Shown piece by piece: positions 41,880 to 50,021 of a stretch of 64,000 bases of DNA. The position numbers were made by a program, and so were the translations under genes. The notes below the pieces were generated by a model that saw only the letters and a program-made list of their open reading frames with translations, made no database searches and was not told the origin of the DNA. Positions within the stretch are counted from its first letter, which is position 1; the number at the start of each line of letters is the position of its first letter. Source of the DNA: Gaiellasilicea sp963784895 (GTDB lineage Bacteria > Actinomycetota > Thermoleophilia > Gaiellales > Gaiellaceae); NCBI GenBank assembly GCA_963784895.1, contig CAWATM010000012.1, positions 28,984 to 92,983 of the forward strand. Reading direction: 5' to 3'.

Positions 41880-42841
41880 AGGGACGGCTCGACGAGCACG
41901 TGATCGAGAGCGACGCCTTGCGGGGCAACCCGCTCGGCGATGCGCACGAGCGGCCGCTTTGGGTCTACACGCCGCCGTCCTACGCTGGTGGACCGGCGGT
42001 CTACATGCTCCAGGGCTTCACCGGCCGGCTCGAGATGTGGCGGAACCGCGCTGCATTCCGGCCGACGTTCCTCGAGCTGCTCGACGACGCCGACGTCGAC
42101 GCCCGCGTCGTCTTCGTCGACGCCTGGACGTCGGTCGGCGGCTCCCAGTTCGTCGACTCGAATGGAAGTGGCCGCTACCACACGTACATCTGTGACGAGA
42201 TCGTTCCGTTCGTGGACGAGCGCTACGAGACGAACGGTCTCCGCGGCGTCGCCGGCAAATCGAGTGGCGGACAAGGCGCGGCGGTGACTGCGATGCTCCG
42301 TCCCGACCTCTTCCAGGGCTTCGCAAGCCATGCGGGCGGCGGTCTCTTCGAGGTCTCGATCAGGCCGTTCTTCCGCCTCGCGGCGCGACGGCTGCGCGAC
42401 GCCTACGGCGGCTCAATCGAACGCTTCCTCGACGAGCTCCGTACCGGCCCGGCGCCCCTCGCGCACCCGCACGACCTCCACGTCCTCCTGCAGTGGGGCT
42501 TCGCGGCCGCATACTCGGCCGACCCGGACGGGACGATCCACCTCCCCTACGACGTCGCCACCGCGCAGGTGATCCCGGAGCTCTGGGAGCGTTGGCTCGC
42601 CTGGGACTACCCGACGCTCGTGCCCCGCCACGCCGACGCACTGCGCGGGCTGCGCGGGATCTACATCGACGTCGGCATCCGCGACGAGTGGTACCTCGAC
42701 CTCACCGCCGAGTGGCTACGCCGTGAGCTGACCGCGCTCGGCGTCCCCGACCTCCACGTCGAGCTCTTCGACGCCACGCACCTGGCGATCGAGTACCGCT
42801 ATCCGCTCGGTCTCCGCTACCTCACCGACCGGCTCCGCTGA
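41876..42841 (+). CDS. Alpha/beta-hydrolase esterase (esterase D-like)
   Basis: 321 residues. Putative-esterase family: PLWVYTPPSYAGGPAVYMLQGFTG at the N-terminus, ICDEIVPFVDERYETNG, then GVAGKSSGGQGA with nucleophile Ser129 in the G-x-S-x-G turn, and the final His in LFDATHLAIEYRY. The Asp of the triad is likely in VGIRDEWYLD. Substrate unknown; cytoplasmic, since no signal peptide is present. Cotranslated with the EamA transporter, so the pair may handle one compound. Confidence 0.87.
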   Translation: MKGRLDEHVIESDALRGNPLGDAHERPLWVYTPPSYAGGPAVYMLQGFTGRLEMWRNRAAFRPTFLELLDDADVDARVVFVDAWTSVGGSQFVDSNGSGRYHTYICDEIVPFVDERYETNGLRGVAGKSSGGQGAAVTAMLRPDLFQGFASHAGGGLFEVSIRPFFRLAARRLRDAYGGSIERFLDELRTGPAPLAHPHDLHVLLQWGFAAAYSADPDGTIHLPYDVATAQVIPELWERWLAWDYPTLVPRHADALRGLRGIYIDVGIRDEWYLDLTAEWLRRELTALGVPDLHVELFDATHLAIEYRYPLGLRYLTDRLR

Positions 42842-42861
42842 GCCGACCGGCCAGGGGCGGG

Positions 42862-43782
42862 TTAGACGTTGAAGCGGATGTTCAGAACGTCGCCGTCCTG
42901 CACGTCGTAGGTCTTCCCCTCCAGCCGCTGTGTGCCGCGCTTCGCCGCCTCCGCGTGCGAGCCGGCGGCGAGCAGGTCCTCCGTCGAGATCGTCTCGCAG
43001 CGGATGAAGCCCCGTGCGATGTCGGAGTGGATCGACGCCGCAGCCTCGAGCGCGGTCTGGCCGCGCCGAAGCGTCCACGCCCGCGTCTCCTTCTCGCCGG
43101 CCGTGAAGAACGTGATCAGGTCGAGCGCGTCGCGCAGGCGCCGCACGACCTCGTCGAGCGCCGACGGCCCGTCGCGGTACTCGGCCGCCTCGGCCTCGGA
43201 CATTTCCGCCAGCTCCGCCTCGAGTTGTAGGTCGATCCCGCCGGGTCCGTTTTCGACGGCGAGCAGCGGTTTCGTCGTCAGCGGCTCCAGCTCTGCAGGC
43301 AGCTCGCCGGGGACGTCCCGCAGGGTGTGCCCCGCGTCGAGGTGCGCGAGCAGCGCCTGCAGCTCGCCGACTTCCTTCCGCAAGGCCGCATCACCCGATT
43401 TCGCCTGCTTCTCGACGCGCTCCAGCCGCCGCTCGACGTGATCGCGGTCGGCGACGAGGAGCTCCAGCTCGAGCGTTTCGAGATCCGCCTGTGGATCCGC
43501 CCCGGCCGAGAAGCCGTCGGCGACCGCAAGGATCGCGTCGACCTGCCGCAGGCCACCGAGCAGCGCGGGCCCCGTCCCGGGAACGTCGACGACGCGGATC
43601 GTCGCCGGCGTGATCTTGCGGGCGCCGACGAGCGCCGCCAGCTGCTCGAGCCGGTCGTCCGCGATCGATGCCATGCCGACGTTCTCCTTGCCGAAGCCCC
43701 CGCCGCCGGTCTTCGTCAGCGCGGTGAACAGGGTCGTCTTCCCGCTCCCAGGGAGACCGACGATCCCAACCTCGAGCGCCAT
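42862..43782 (-). CDS. ychF: Reduced YchF/OLA1-type nucleotide-binding protein
   Basis: 306 residues, against about 360 for normal YchF. Walker A is GLPGSGKTTLFTAL. The C-terminal ITFFTAGEKETRAW through GKTYDVQDGDVLNIRFNV is the standard TGS region. The part between is cut down: the conserved KGEGLGNQFL stretch after the D-x-x-G motif is replaced by DVPGTGPALLGGL, the FCTIEPN segment by GGGGFGKENVG, and the NxxE base-recognition motif is not recognisable. The coiled-coil domain is short. Start immediately follows the sigma factor stop (TAG-ATG). Probably a lineage-specific YchF variant; nucleotide specificity is uncertain. Confidence 0.82.
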   Translation of the reverse strand: MALEVGIVGLPGSGKTTLFTALTKTGGGGFGKENVGMASIADDRLEQLAALVGARKITPATIRVVDVPGTGPALLGGLRQVDAILAVADGFSAGADPQADLETLELELLVADRDHVERRLERVEKQAKSGDAALRKEVGELQALLAHLDAGHTLRDVPGELPAELEPLTTKPLLAVENGPGGIDLQLEAELAEMSEAEAAEYRDGPSALDEVVRRLRDALDLITFFTAGEKETRAWTLRRGQTALEAAASIHSDIARGFIRCETISTEDLLAAGSHAEAAKRGTQRLEGKTYDVQDGDVLNIRFNV

Positions 43783-44349
43783 CTAGGTGTCGGCGATCTG
43801 CTTCTGCAGCGAGAGGAGTGCCCGGTGCTGCAGCGACTTGACCGCGCCCTCGGTCTTGTCGAGGATCGTCGCCGCCTCGCCGTTCGAGAAGCCGAAGACG
43901 AACTTCAGTGTCAGCACCTGCTGCTGCTCGTGCGAGAGCGAGTCGATCAGCTCCAGCATCGACTGGCGTCCGATCGACTGGAACGCTTCGTCCTCGGCCG
44001 AGCGCTCCTCGGAGCCGTGCGGCTCCGGCACCTCCTCCTCCGGCTGCCAGCGGCGGTTCGCGCGGAAGTGGTCCATCGAGAGGTTGTGCGCGATCCGGAA
44101 GAGCCACGCCGAGAAGGGGGCGGACTGGAAGCGGAACTTCCCGATCGACTCGAGCATCCGCATGAAGGTCTGCGTGGTCAGGTCCTCGGCGTCGTGGCGG
44201 TTGCCGACGGTCATGTGGAGGTAGCTGTAGATCCGGTCGAAGTGGATCAGGTACAGCTCCTCGAGCGCGCTGCGGTCGCCCTGCTGGCCCCGCTCGACGA
44301 GCTTGCGGATCTCGGCTGCGGGCGGCCCCTTCTGCTGTGTCTCGGTCAC
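43783..44349 (-). CDS. RNA polymerase sigma factor, sigma-70/ECF type
   Basis: 188 residues, regions 2 and 4 only. Region 2: LYLIHFDRIYSYLHMTVGNRHDAEDLTTQTFMRM-type sequence (residues 33-66) with FSAWLFRIAHNLSMDHFR; region 4: LIDSLSHEQQQVLTLKFVFG and SNGEAATILDKTEGAVKSLQHRALLSL. No anti-sigma gene is adjacent. It is flanked by a DUF3107-like gene and ychF in one minus-strand operon. GTG start at 44349. Confidence 0.93.
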   Translation of the reverse strand: MTETQQKGPPAAEIRKLVERGQQGDRSALEELYLIHFDRIYSYLHMTVGNRHDAEDLTTQTFMRMLESIGKFRFQSAPFSAWLFRIAHNLSMDHFRANRRWQPEEEVPEPHGSEERSAEDEAFQSIGRQSMLELIDSLSHEQQQVLTLKFVFGFSNGEAATILDKTEGAVKSLQHRALLSLQKQIADT

Positions 44350-44365
44350 CGGGGAAGAGGTGCCC

Positions 44366-44593
44366 TCAGATGCCGAATCCGACGCGTGACTCGCGCGCGT
44401 ACCGCTTCATGTAGACGACGCGGCCGAGCACGACCGTGTAGCGGCCGTCGCTCGCGTCGAGCATCATCGAGCCGCCTTGATCGGTCGCGAGTGCGCGCTC
44501 GAGCTCGTCCGCGCCTCTGATCGTGACGGTCGCGCCCATGATCTGGCCGCCGTCGAAGCACAGCTCGACGCGAACGGAGTCGGGGTCAGCCAC
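44366..44593 (-). CDS. Small DUF3107-like protein
   Basis: 75 residues. The C-terminal part, GGSMMLDASDGRYTVVLG then VVYMKRYARESRVGFGI, matches the ending typical of DUF3107, small actinobacterial proteins of unknown function that finish in RVGFG. The N-terminal half is a strand-helix pattern with one Cys (VELCFDGG). GTG at 44593 overlaps the epimerase gene by 8 bases. Too short for firm assignment. Confidence 0.55.
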   Translation of the reverse strand: MADPDSVRVELCFDGGQIMGATVTIRGADELERALATDQGGSMMLDASDGRYTVVLGRVVYMKRYARESRVGFGI

Positions 44594-44990
44594 TGGACAC
44601 CACCTCGGTGAGGACGCCGTGGACGGCGTCGGGATGGACGAAGGCGACCTGGAGCCCAAAGAGCCCCTGCCGCGGCTCGGCGTCGATCAGCTCGGCGCCC
44701 TCGGCGGAGAGGCGATCCAGCTCGGCCCGGACGTTGTCGACCTCGTAGGCGACGTGGTGCATGCCGGGGCCGCGCTTGGCGAGAAACCTGCCCACGGGCG
44801 TCTCGTCGCCGAGCGGCGCGAGCAGCTCGACGCGCCCGGCGCCGATGAGCACCGCCGCCGCCTCGACTCCCTGATCGTCGACCTGGGCCCGGTGCTCGAC
44901 CTCGGCGCCGAACAGGCGCCCATATGTGTCGACAGCTTCGTCGAGGTCGTGGACGGCGACGCCGAGATGGTGGATGCCGCGGATGGCCAC
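44586..44990 (-). CDS. mce: Methylmalonyl-CoA epimerase
   Basis: 134 residues, vicinal-oxygen-chelate fold. Converts (S)- to (R)-methylmalonyl-CoA. Metal ligands: His in GIHHLGVAVHDLDEAV, Glu in VELLAPLGDETPVGRFLAKRG region, His in MHHVAYEVDNV and the final Glu in HPDAVHGVLTEVV. Length and order match the family. Methylmalonyl-CoA mutase is not in the window. GTG start with TAGCAT 7 bases upstream. Confidence 0.93.
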   Translation of the reverse strand: MAIRGIHHLGVAVHDLDEAVDTYGRLFGAEVEHRAQVDDQGVEAAAVLIGAGRVELLAPLGDETPVGRFLAKRGPGMHHVAYEVDNVRAELDRLSAEGAELIDAEPRQGLFGLQVAFVHPDAVHGVLTEVVSSG

Positions 44991-44997
44991 GGCGCCG

Positions 44998-45003
44998 ATG
45001 CTA
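44998..45003 (-). promoter_or_regulatory. Leaderless-type -10 hexamer for epimerase operon
   Basis: TAGCAT on the minus strand, 7 bases before the GTG at 44990. It would drive epimerase, DUF3107-like, sigma factor and ychF. Confidence 0.5.
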
Positions 45004-45011
45004 CCGAGCGG

Positions 45012-46520
45012 CTAGTTCTCGAGAGCCCGGACCGTGCCGACGGTCTCGGACGCGCGCGACTCCGGCTCGATCGTCCCGAGCAGCTCGTAGAGCTCGTCGC
45101 GGGTGAGCGTCTCTCGCTCCAGCAGCTGGCTGGCGAGCCGGTCGAGCGACGCGCGGTGCTTGACGAGCAGCCGCTGGGCCTCCTCGTAGGCGTGGTCGGT
45201 GAGGCGTGCCTGCTCTGAGTCGCGCAGACGCTTCGTCTCCTCGGAAAGGGCGTAGTTGTCGGCGCGCATCGTCCGGGACGGCGAGGCGTCGGACATGCCG
45301 TACTCGAAGACCATCGCGCGGGCGATTTCCGTCACCTTCTCGAGATCGTTCGAGGCGCCGTTCGTGACGCGGCCGAAGACGATTTGCTCGGCGGCGCGGC
45401 CGCCGAGGGCGATCTTCATCACGTCGAGGAACTCCTCCTTCGTGTGCAGGTAGCGCTCCTCCATCGGCAGGTAGTAGGCGTAGCCGAGCGCGTCGCCGCG
45501 CGCGACGATCGTCACTTTCTGGATCGGCAGCAGGTCGCCCATCATGTACGCGATCAGCGCGTGGCCCGCCTCGTGGTACGCGAGGATCCGCTTCTCCTTC
45601 TCGGTGACGACGCGCCGCTGCTGCATGCCGGCGATCACGCGCTCCATCGCGCCGTCGAAGTCCTCCATCAAGATCGTCGTCCGTTCCTGGCGGCCGGCGA
45701 AGATCGCCGCCTCATTGCAGAGGTTGGCGAGATCGGCGCCGGTGAGACCGGACGTCTGGCGCGCGATCTGCGCCAGCTCGACTTCGGCCGCGAGCGGCTT
45801 GCCGCGCGTGTGCACCTGAAGGATCGCCTCGCGGCCGGTCAGGTCGGGCGGCGAGACGAGCACCTGCCGGTCGAAGCGGCCGGGGCGGAGCAGGGCGGGG
45901 TCGAGATCCTGGAGCCGGTTCGACGCGCCCATCACGATCACCTGCGCCGACTCGTCGAAGCCGTCCAGCTCGACGAGCAGCTGGTTCAGCGTCTGGTCGT
46001 GCTCGCGGTGGAAGCCGCCGCCCTGGCGTGCCGTACCGACCGCATCCAGCTCGTCGATGAAGACGATCGCGGGCGCGTTCTTGCGCGCCTCTTCGAAGAG
46101 CTTGCGGATTCGGGAGGCGCCGAGGCCGGCGAACATCTCCACGAACGCCGAGGCGCTCTGCGAGTAGAACTTCGCGCCCGACTCCTTGGCGACGGCCTTC
46201 GCGAGCAGCGTCTTGCCGGTGCCGGGAGGACCGTAGAGGAGGATCCCCTTCGGAACGCGGGCGCCGAGGCGGTGGAACCGCTTCGGATGCCGGAGGAAGT
46301 CGACGACCTCCTGCAGCTCCGCCTTGGCCTCCTCGACCCCGGCGACGTCCGTCCAGGAGACGGACGAGCTCGCGCTCGCCTCCAGCTTCGCGGGCTTCAC
46401 GCGCGGCATGTACTGGAGCGTGCGCCAGAGCAGGTAGATGATGAAACCGAAGAAGACCAACGGCAGCCACGTCAGCGCGTAGTTGCCAACCTGATCCAAG
46501 AATTCCCCCACGTCCGGCAT
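45012..46520 (-). CDS. ftsH: Short FtsH-type membrane AAA protease with one N-terminal helix
   Basis: 502 residues. Only one membrane segment is seen (residues about 15-35, ALTWLPLVFFGFIIYLLW) and the extracytoplasmic domain plus second helix of ordinary FtsH are absent; typical proteins have over 600 residues. The ATPase is intact: Walker A GPPGTGKT at 97-104, pore loop SASAFVEMFAGLGASRIR (normally FVEMFVGVGASR), Walker B IVFIDELDA, SRH with NRLQDLDPALLRPGRFDR. The zinc site HEAGH and the late Asp ligand region (NDLEKVTEIARAMVFEYGMS) are present, so it should be active. The ATG at 46520 follows AGGAG at 5 bases. Confidence 0.92.
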   Translation of the reverse strand: MPDVGEFLDQVGNYALTWLPLVFFGFIIYLLWRTLQYMPRVKPAKLEASASSSVSWTDVAGVEEAKAELQEVVDFLRHPKRFHRLGARVPKGILLYGPPGTGKTLLAKAVAKESGAKFYSQSASAFVEMFAGLGASRIRKLFEEARKNAPAIVFIDELDAVGTARQGGGFHREHDQTLNQLLVELDGFDESAQVIVMGASNRLQDLDPALLRPGRFDRQVLVSPPDLTGREAILQVHTRGKPLAAEVELAQIARQTSGLTGADLANLCNEAAIFAGRQERTTILMEDFDGAMERVIAGMQQRRVVTEKEKRILAYHEAGHALIAYMMGDLLPIQKVTIVARGDALGYAYYLPMEERYLHTKEEFLDVMKIALGGRAAEQIVFGRVTNGASNDLEKVTEIARAMVFEYGMSDASPSRTMRADNYALSEETKRLRDSEQARLTDHAYEEAQRLLVKHRASLDRLASQLLERETLTRDELYELLGTIEPESRASETVGTVRALEN

Positions 46521-46560
46521 CCACGCTCCTATCGGCAGCAGGTGCCGATGCCTGTAGCGG

Positions 46561-47103
46561 CTATCGGCGAACCGCCAGAATCGCTGCGGATTCCGGCGTC
46601 GTCAAGACCTCCGTCGCGGCCAGGTCCGGACGGCCGAGCCAGAAGTCGCGCACGGGATCCGCTCCGGCGTAGCCCGGTGTCAGGTCGTCGAGCACCGCGA
46701 TCCCACCCGGTGCGAGCAGTCCGGCGACGAGCTCGCCGTCCTCCTGGGGCCGGAGCTTCTTCGTCGCGTCGTAGAAGACGAGGTCGAACGGCGCCTCCGG
46801 CGGCAGCAGCTCGCGCCAGTCGCCCTCGAGCACGTGGACGTTCTCATCCGCCGCGAAGAGCGCCCGTGCCGCATCGGCCCGCTCCTCGTCGATCTCCGTC
46901 GTGAAGAACGGCACCTGCGGCGGCAGCGCGGAGACGATCCAGGCGGCACCGACGCACGTGCCCGTGCCGATCTCGGCGACACGCTCACCGCCGCGCGACG
47001 CGGCCAGCACGTGGAGGAGCCGGCCGACCTCGGGCCTGCACGACTTCTCGAAGCCGAGCCGCTCGGTCAGCGCGAGCGCCTTCTCGACGAGCGGCGGGAG
47101 CAC
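46561..47103 (-). CDS. Class I SAM-dependent O-methyltransferase
   Basis: 180 residues, caffeoyl-CoA O-methyltransferase-like (methyltransferase family 3/24). SAM-binding VAEIGTGTCVGAAWI, then TTEIDEERADAARALF, LEGDWRELLPPEAPFDLVFYDATKK and GGIAVLDDLTPG. The acidic DxxK metal-site pattern of plant enzymes is partly kept. Substrate unknown. GTG start at 47103, only 17 bases from the divergent hydrolase start; TAGTCT lies 6 bases upstream. Confidence 0.85.
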   Translation of the reverse strand: MLPPLVEKALALTERLGFEKSCRPEVGRLLHVLAASRGGERVAEIGTGTCVGAAWIVSALPPQVPFFTTEIDEERADAARALFAADENVHVLEGDWRELLPPEAPFDLVFYDATKKLRPQEDGELVAGLLAPGGIAVLDDLTPGYAGADPVRDFWLGRPDLAATEVLTTPESAAILAVRR

Positions 47104-47108
47104 GTTCC

Positions 47109-47115
47109 TAGACTA
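47109..47115. promoter_or_regulatory. Overlapping bidirectional leaderless -10 element
   Basis: Within CTAGACTAG, the plus strand reads TAGACT (47109-47114) exactly 6 bases before the GTG at 47121, and the minus strand reads TAGTCT (47115-47110) exactly 6 bases before the GTG at 47103. Both genes can be served by one near-palindromic element, so only one polymerase could occupy it at a time. Confidence 0.6.
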
Positions 47116-47120
47116 GTGGC

Positions 47121-48158
47121 GTGCTGCCTCTGCCTCCGCACTGGAACCCCGATCGCGTCGGCGAGGTCTGGCGCGTCGACTATGCCGCGCGCTTCGAGGA
47201 CGCGGAGCGCTGGCGCCGCGAGCACTCGATCCGCCCCGCGGCCGACGACCGGCTCCGGGTCGCGCTCGTCGTCGTCGACATGCAGAACACGTTCTGCTCG
47301 CCCGGCTTCGAGCTTTTCGTCGCCGGCCGCTCGGGGACGGGAGCGCTCGACGATTCGCTGCGCGTCTGCGAGTTCGTCTACCGCAATCTCGGCGCGCTCA
47401 CCCAGATCGTGCCGACGCTCGACACACATCAGGCGCTGCAGATCTTTCACCGGACGCTGCTGGTCGACGGCGAGGGGCGCCATCCAGAGCCGTTCACGCT
47501 CGTCACCGCCGCCGACGTCGAGGCCGGACGCTGGCAGATCGACACGGCCGCCGCGTCCGGGCTCGGCCTCGACCCCGACTACGCCGAGAGGCACCTGCGC
47601 TACTACACGCAGACACTCGAGCAGGGCGGCAAGTACAACCTGACGATCTGGCCGTTCCACGCGATGCTCGGCGGGATCGGCCACGCGCTCGTCTCCGCGA
47701 TCGAGGAGGCGGTCTTCTTCCACTCCGTCGCCCGGCATGCGCCGGTCGACTTTCAGCCCAAGGGCGACAACGCGCTCACCGAGCACTACTCGATGCTCGG
47801 TCCCGAGGTCGAGGTCGACCTCGAGGGCGAGCCGCTCGGCAAGCGCAACCAGCCGCTGATCGAGCGTTTGCTCCAGAACGACGCCGTCGTGATCGCGGGC
47901 GAGGCCAAGAGCCACTGCGTTGCCTGGACGATCGAAGACCTCCTCTCCGACCCGAACGTGCAGGAGCGCGGGCTCGCGGAGAAGGTCTACCTGCTCGAGG
48001 ACTGCACCTCGCCGGTCGTCGTCCCGGGCTCGGTCGACTACACCGACGAGGCCGACGCTCACTTCGCTCGCTTCGCCGAGTCGGGCGCGCACGTCGTCCG
48101 CTCAGACCGGCCGATGGCCGGGTGGCCGGGCGTCGTCGGCGAGGCGCTCGCGGTCTAG
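47121..48158 (+). CDS. Isochorismatase-like cysteine hydrolase, possible nicotinamidase
   Basis: 345 residues, longer than most isochorismatase-fold proteins. Catalytic Asp in ALVVVDMQNTFCSPGFEL (residue about 54) and catalytic Cys in VIAGEAKSHCVAWTIEDLL; the middle Lys is probably in QGGKYNLTIWP. An insertion of about 100 residues between them holds WPFHAMLGGIGHALV. The gene converges with nicotinate phosphoribosyltransferase, with overlapping stop codons, which makes nicotinamide deamination a reasonable inference; the fold also covers ureide hydrolases. GTG start. Confidence 0.78.
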   Translation: MLPLPPHWNPDRVGEVWRVDYAARFEDAERWRREHSIRPAADDRLRVALVVVDMQNTFCSPGFELFVAGRSGTGALDDSLRVCEFVYRNLGALTQIVPTLDTHQALQIFHRTLLVDGEGRHPEPFTLVTAADVEAGRWQIDTAAASGLGLDPDYAERHLRYYTQTLEQGGKYNLTIWPFHAMLGGIGHALVSAIEEAVFFHSVARHAPVDFQPKGDNALTEHYSMLGPEVEVDLEGEPLGKRNQPLIERLLQNDAVVIAGEAKSHCVAWTIEDLLSDPNVQERGLAEKVYLLEDCTSPVVVPGSVDYTDEADAHFARFAESGAHVVRSDRPMAGWPGVVGEALAV

Positions 48159-49243
48159 CCGACGAGCTCGAGCCGCGGGTTCGCGCGGTAGCGGCGTCCG
48201 ACCTTCGCCGACGGGCGCCCGTCGGTCATGACGATGTCGGCGGTGAAGTCGTTCTGGCCGCGGATCAGCGACGAGCCGATCCCGTACGCGTCCACCGGCA
48301 CCTCTCGAGACTCGAAGGCCTCGATCTTGTCGACCGTGAAACCGCCGGAGGCGACGATCTTCACGCGCTCGAATCCGTCCGCGTCGAGCGCGTCGCGCAC
48401 CTTGCGCACGAGCCGCTCGTTGACGCCGCGCGGGTCGAAGTCGCCCATCTCGTTCCAGAGCGAGCGATCGACGAGCTGGCCCGACGTGTCGAGCCGAACG
48501 CCCCAGAGCCGGGGCCCGAGCGCACGCGCGACCGCCAGCGCCGTCCCGACCGAGTCGTTCTCGAAGTCCACCAGGACGACGATGTTCATGTCCTCGCCCG
48601 CCCACTCGGCGAACTTCGTCGCCGCGAGCACCGTGTTGCCGCCGTAGGAGGCGATCAGCGCGTGCGGCACGGTGCCGACGCCGCGGCCGCCCCACCACGA
48701 CGCCTGTGCATCCGACGTGACGCCGATCGGGGCACCGATCATCGCCCCCGCGACGAAGGCCGCGTAGCCGTCGCCGGTCTGGACGCGGTGGTGATCGTGC
48801 CGGGCCGGCATGAAGATGATCGGCTTGCCGTTCGCGGCCTCGACGACGCGCGCCGTGTTGGTCGTGATCAGCGTTCTTCGCGTCAGCACGCCGAGGTAGA
48901 CCGTCTCGAGGTGCGCGAAGAGGGTGTAGTCGCCCTCGATCGTCATCGCCGTCTCCCACGGCTCAACGCGGTCGCCGTCGTGGAGCGCGTGCACGGTGAG
49001 GGCATCCCAGTCGTCGGAGCAGAGCTTGAGGATCGCGATCGCCTCGTCGACGCCGCCGAGCATTGCCTGGTTGCGCTGAAAGACCTGCATCACGACGCGC
49101 GGGTGGCGGCCGTCGCGAAGCAGCGTCTCGCGCGTGTGGTTGAAGTAGGCGTCGGTGTAGTAGCCCTCCCGCATCTTCTCGACCGGCAGGTCGAAGATCT
49201 CGGGTGGCAGACGGCGGGGCTTAGCTTCCTGCTCGGTCGCCAT
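48155..49243 (-). CDS. pncB: Nicotinate phosphoribosyltransferase
   Basis: 362 residues. Forms nicotinate mononucleotide from nicotinate and PRPP in NAD salvage. Conserved blocks: REGYYTDAYFNHTRETLL at the N-terminus, VQVFQRNQAMLGG-like core, MPARHDHHRVQTGDGYAAFVAGAMIG, RLDTSGQLVDRSLW, and KIVASGGFTVDKIEAFESREVPVDAYGIGSSL for the phosphate site. Matches the shorter bacterial type. ATG at 49243 lies inside the end of the DUF1385 gene (23-base overlap). Confidence 0.93.
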   Translation of the reverse strand: MATEQEAKPRRLPPEIFDLPVEKMREGYYTDAYFNHTRETLLRDGRHPRVVMQVFQRNQAMLGGVDEAIAILKLCSDDWDALTVHALHDGDRVEPWETAMTIEGDYTLFAHLETVYLGVLTRRTLITTNTARVVEAANGKPIIFMPARHDHHRVQTGDGYAAFVAGAMIGAPIGVTSDAQASWWGGRGVGTVPHALIASYGGNTVLAATKFAEWAGEDMNIVVLVDFENDSVGTALAVARALGPRLWGVRLDTSGQLVDRSLWNEMGDFDPRGVNERLVRKVRDALDADGFERVKIVASGGFTVDKIEAFESREVPVDAYGIGSSLIRGQNDFTADIVMTDGRPSAKVGRRYRANPRLELVG

Positions 49244-50009
49244 GCTCCAGCTCCAGGCAGGCTGCGAGGGCCGCTTCGGCGACCTCGAGCTGCTCGGCCG
49301 TGGGCTCCGCCGTCGCGTACCGGTGCTGCAGCTCGTGCCCGGGCTTCGCGAGCGCCTTCGCGAGCGGGTGGCGCGGATGCTTCGTCATCCAGGCAAACAC
49401 CTCGACCGCGACGCCGACCGCACCGAGCGAGCTCGCGGTTCGCGCCGGCCGGCGCAGGTGCGCAGGTGCACGGGAGGCGAGCACGTTGCCGACCGCCGAC
49501 GCCGCCAGCAGCGGGCCGATCAGGTGCGAGCCGCAGCGCTCGTGCTCCTTCTCCCGCTGCTTGCCGTGCTCGTAGGTACCGATCGAGATGTGCTCCGCAC
49601 CGTGATACGCGGCGAGCTCGCCGCCCCGAAGCGCAAGCAGCGCCGGCGTCAGCGAGAGCGCACCGGAGAGCACCTCGCGGACGGCCGCGCTCAGGCGTGA
49701 CGAGCGCCGCAGGGCCTGCACCGTCAAGGCGCTCCCGAAGGTCGCTGCGAGCACGGACGGCCGCTCGAACGGGAGCCGTGCCTGCGGCAGCTTGCGGCGT
49801 AGCTCGGGAATGACGGCGAACGACTCGAGCAGGCGTAGCGGGCCGCGCAGGAACGGCTGCTGGATCCCGGCTGCGAGCACGCGCTTGCGCGCCGACGCGA
49901 CCTTGATCTCGCCGTCGTCCGTCCTGATCGCGCAGGCCCACGACGTCGGCCCGTGGACGAGCACGCCGTTCGAGAGCGCCATGCCGCCGAGGCGAAATTT
50001 CTTGCTCAT
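49221..50009 (-). CDS. DUF1385 family membrane protein
   Basis: 262 residues. Normal DUF1385 proteins (YqhQ type) start with GGQAVMEGVMMR; here it is the divergent GGMALSNGVLVHGP. The PFLRGPLRLLES segment and the diagnostic AAYHGAEHISIGTYEHGK motif are clear, followed by CGSHLIGPLLAAS and hydrophobic helices. Function unknown. Start at 50009 is supported by TAGGCT 6 bases upstream, overlapping the pabC stop codon. Confidence 0.82.
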   Translation of the reverse strand: MSKKFRLGGMALSNGVLVHGPTSWACAIRTDDGEIKVASARKRVLAAGIQQPFLRGPLRLLESFAVIPELRRKLPQARLPFERPSVLAATFGSALTVQALRRSSRLSAAVREVLSGALSLTPALLALRGGELAAYHGAEHISIGTYEHGKQREKEHERCGSHLIGPLLAASAVGNVLASRAPAHLRRPARTASSLGAVGVAVEVFAWMTKHPRHPLAKALAKPGHELQHRYATAEPTAEQLEVAEAALAACLELEHGDRAGS

Positions 50010-50015
50010 CGCGGA

Positions 50016-50021
50016 AGCCTA
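50016..50021 (-). promoter_or_regulatory. Leaderless-type -10 hexamer for DUF1385-pncB
   Basis: TAGGCT on the minus strand, 6 bases before the ATG at 50009. The hexamer's TAG is also the stop codon of pabC (50021-50019). Confidence 0.5.
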
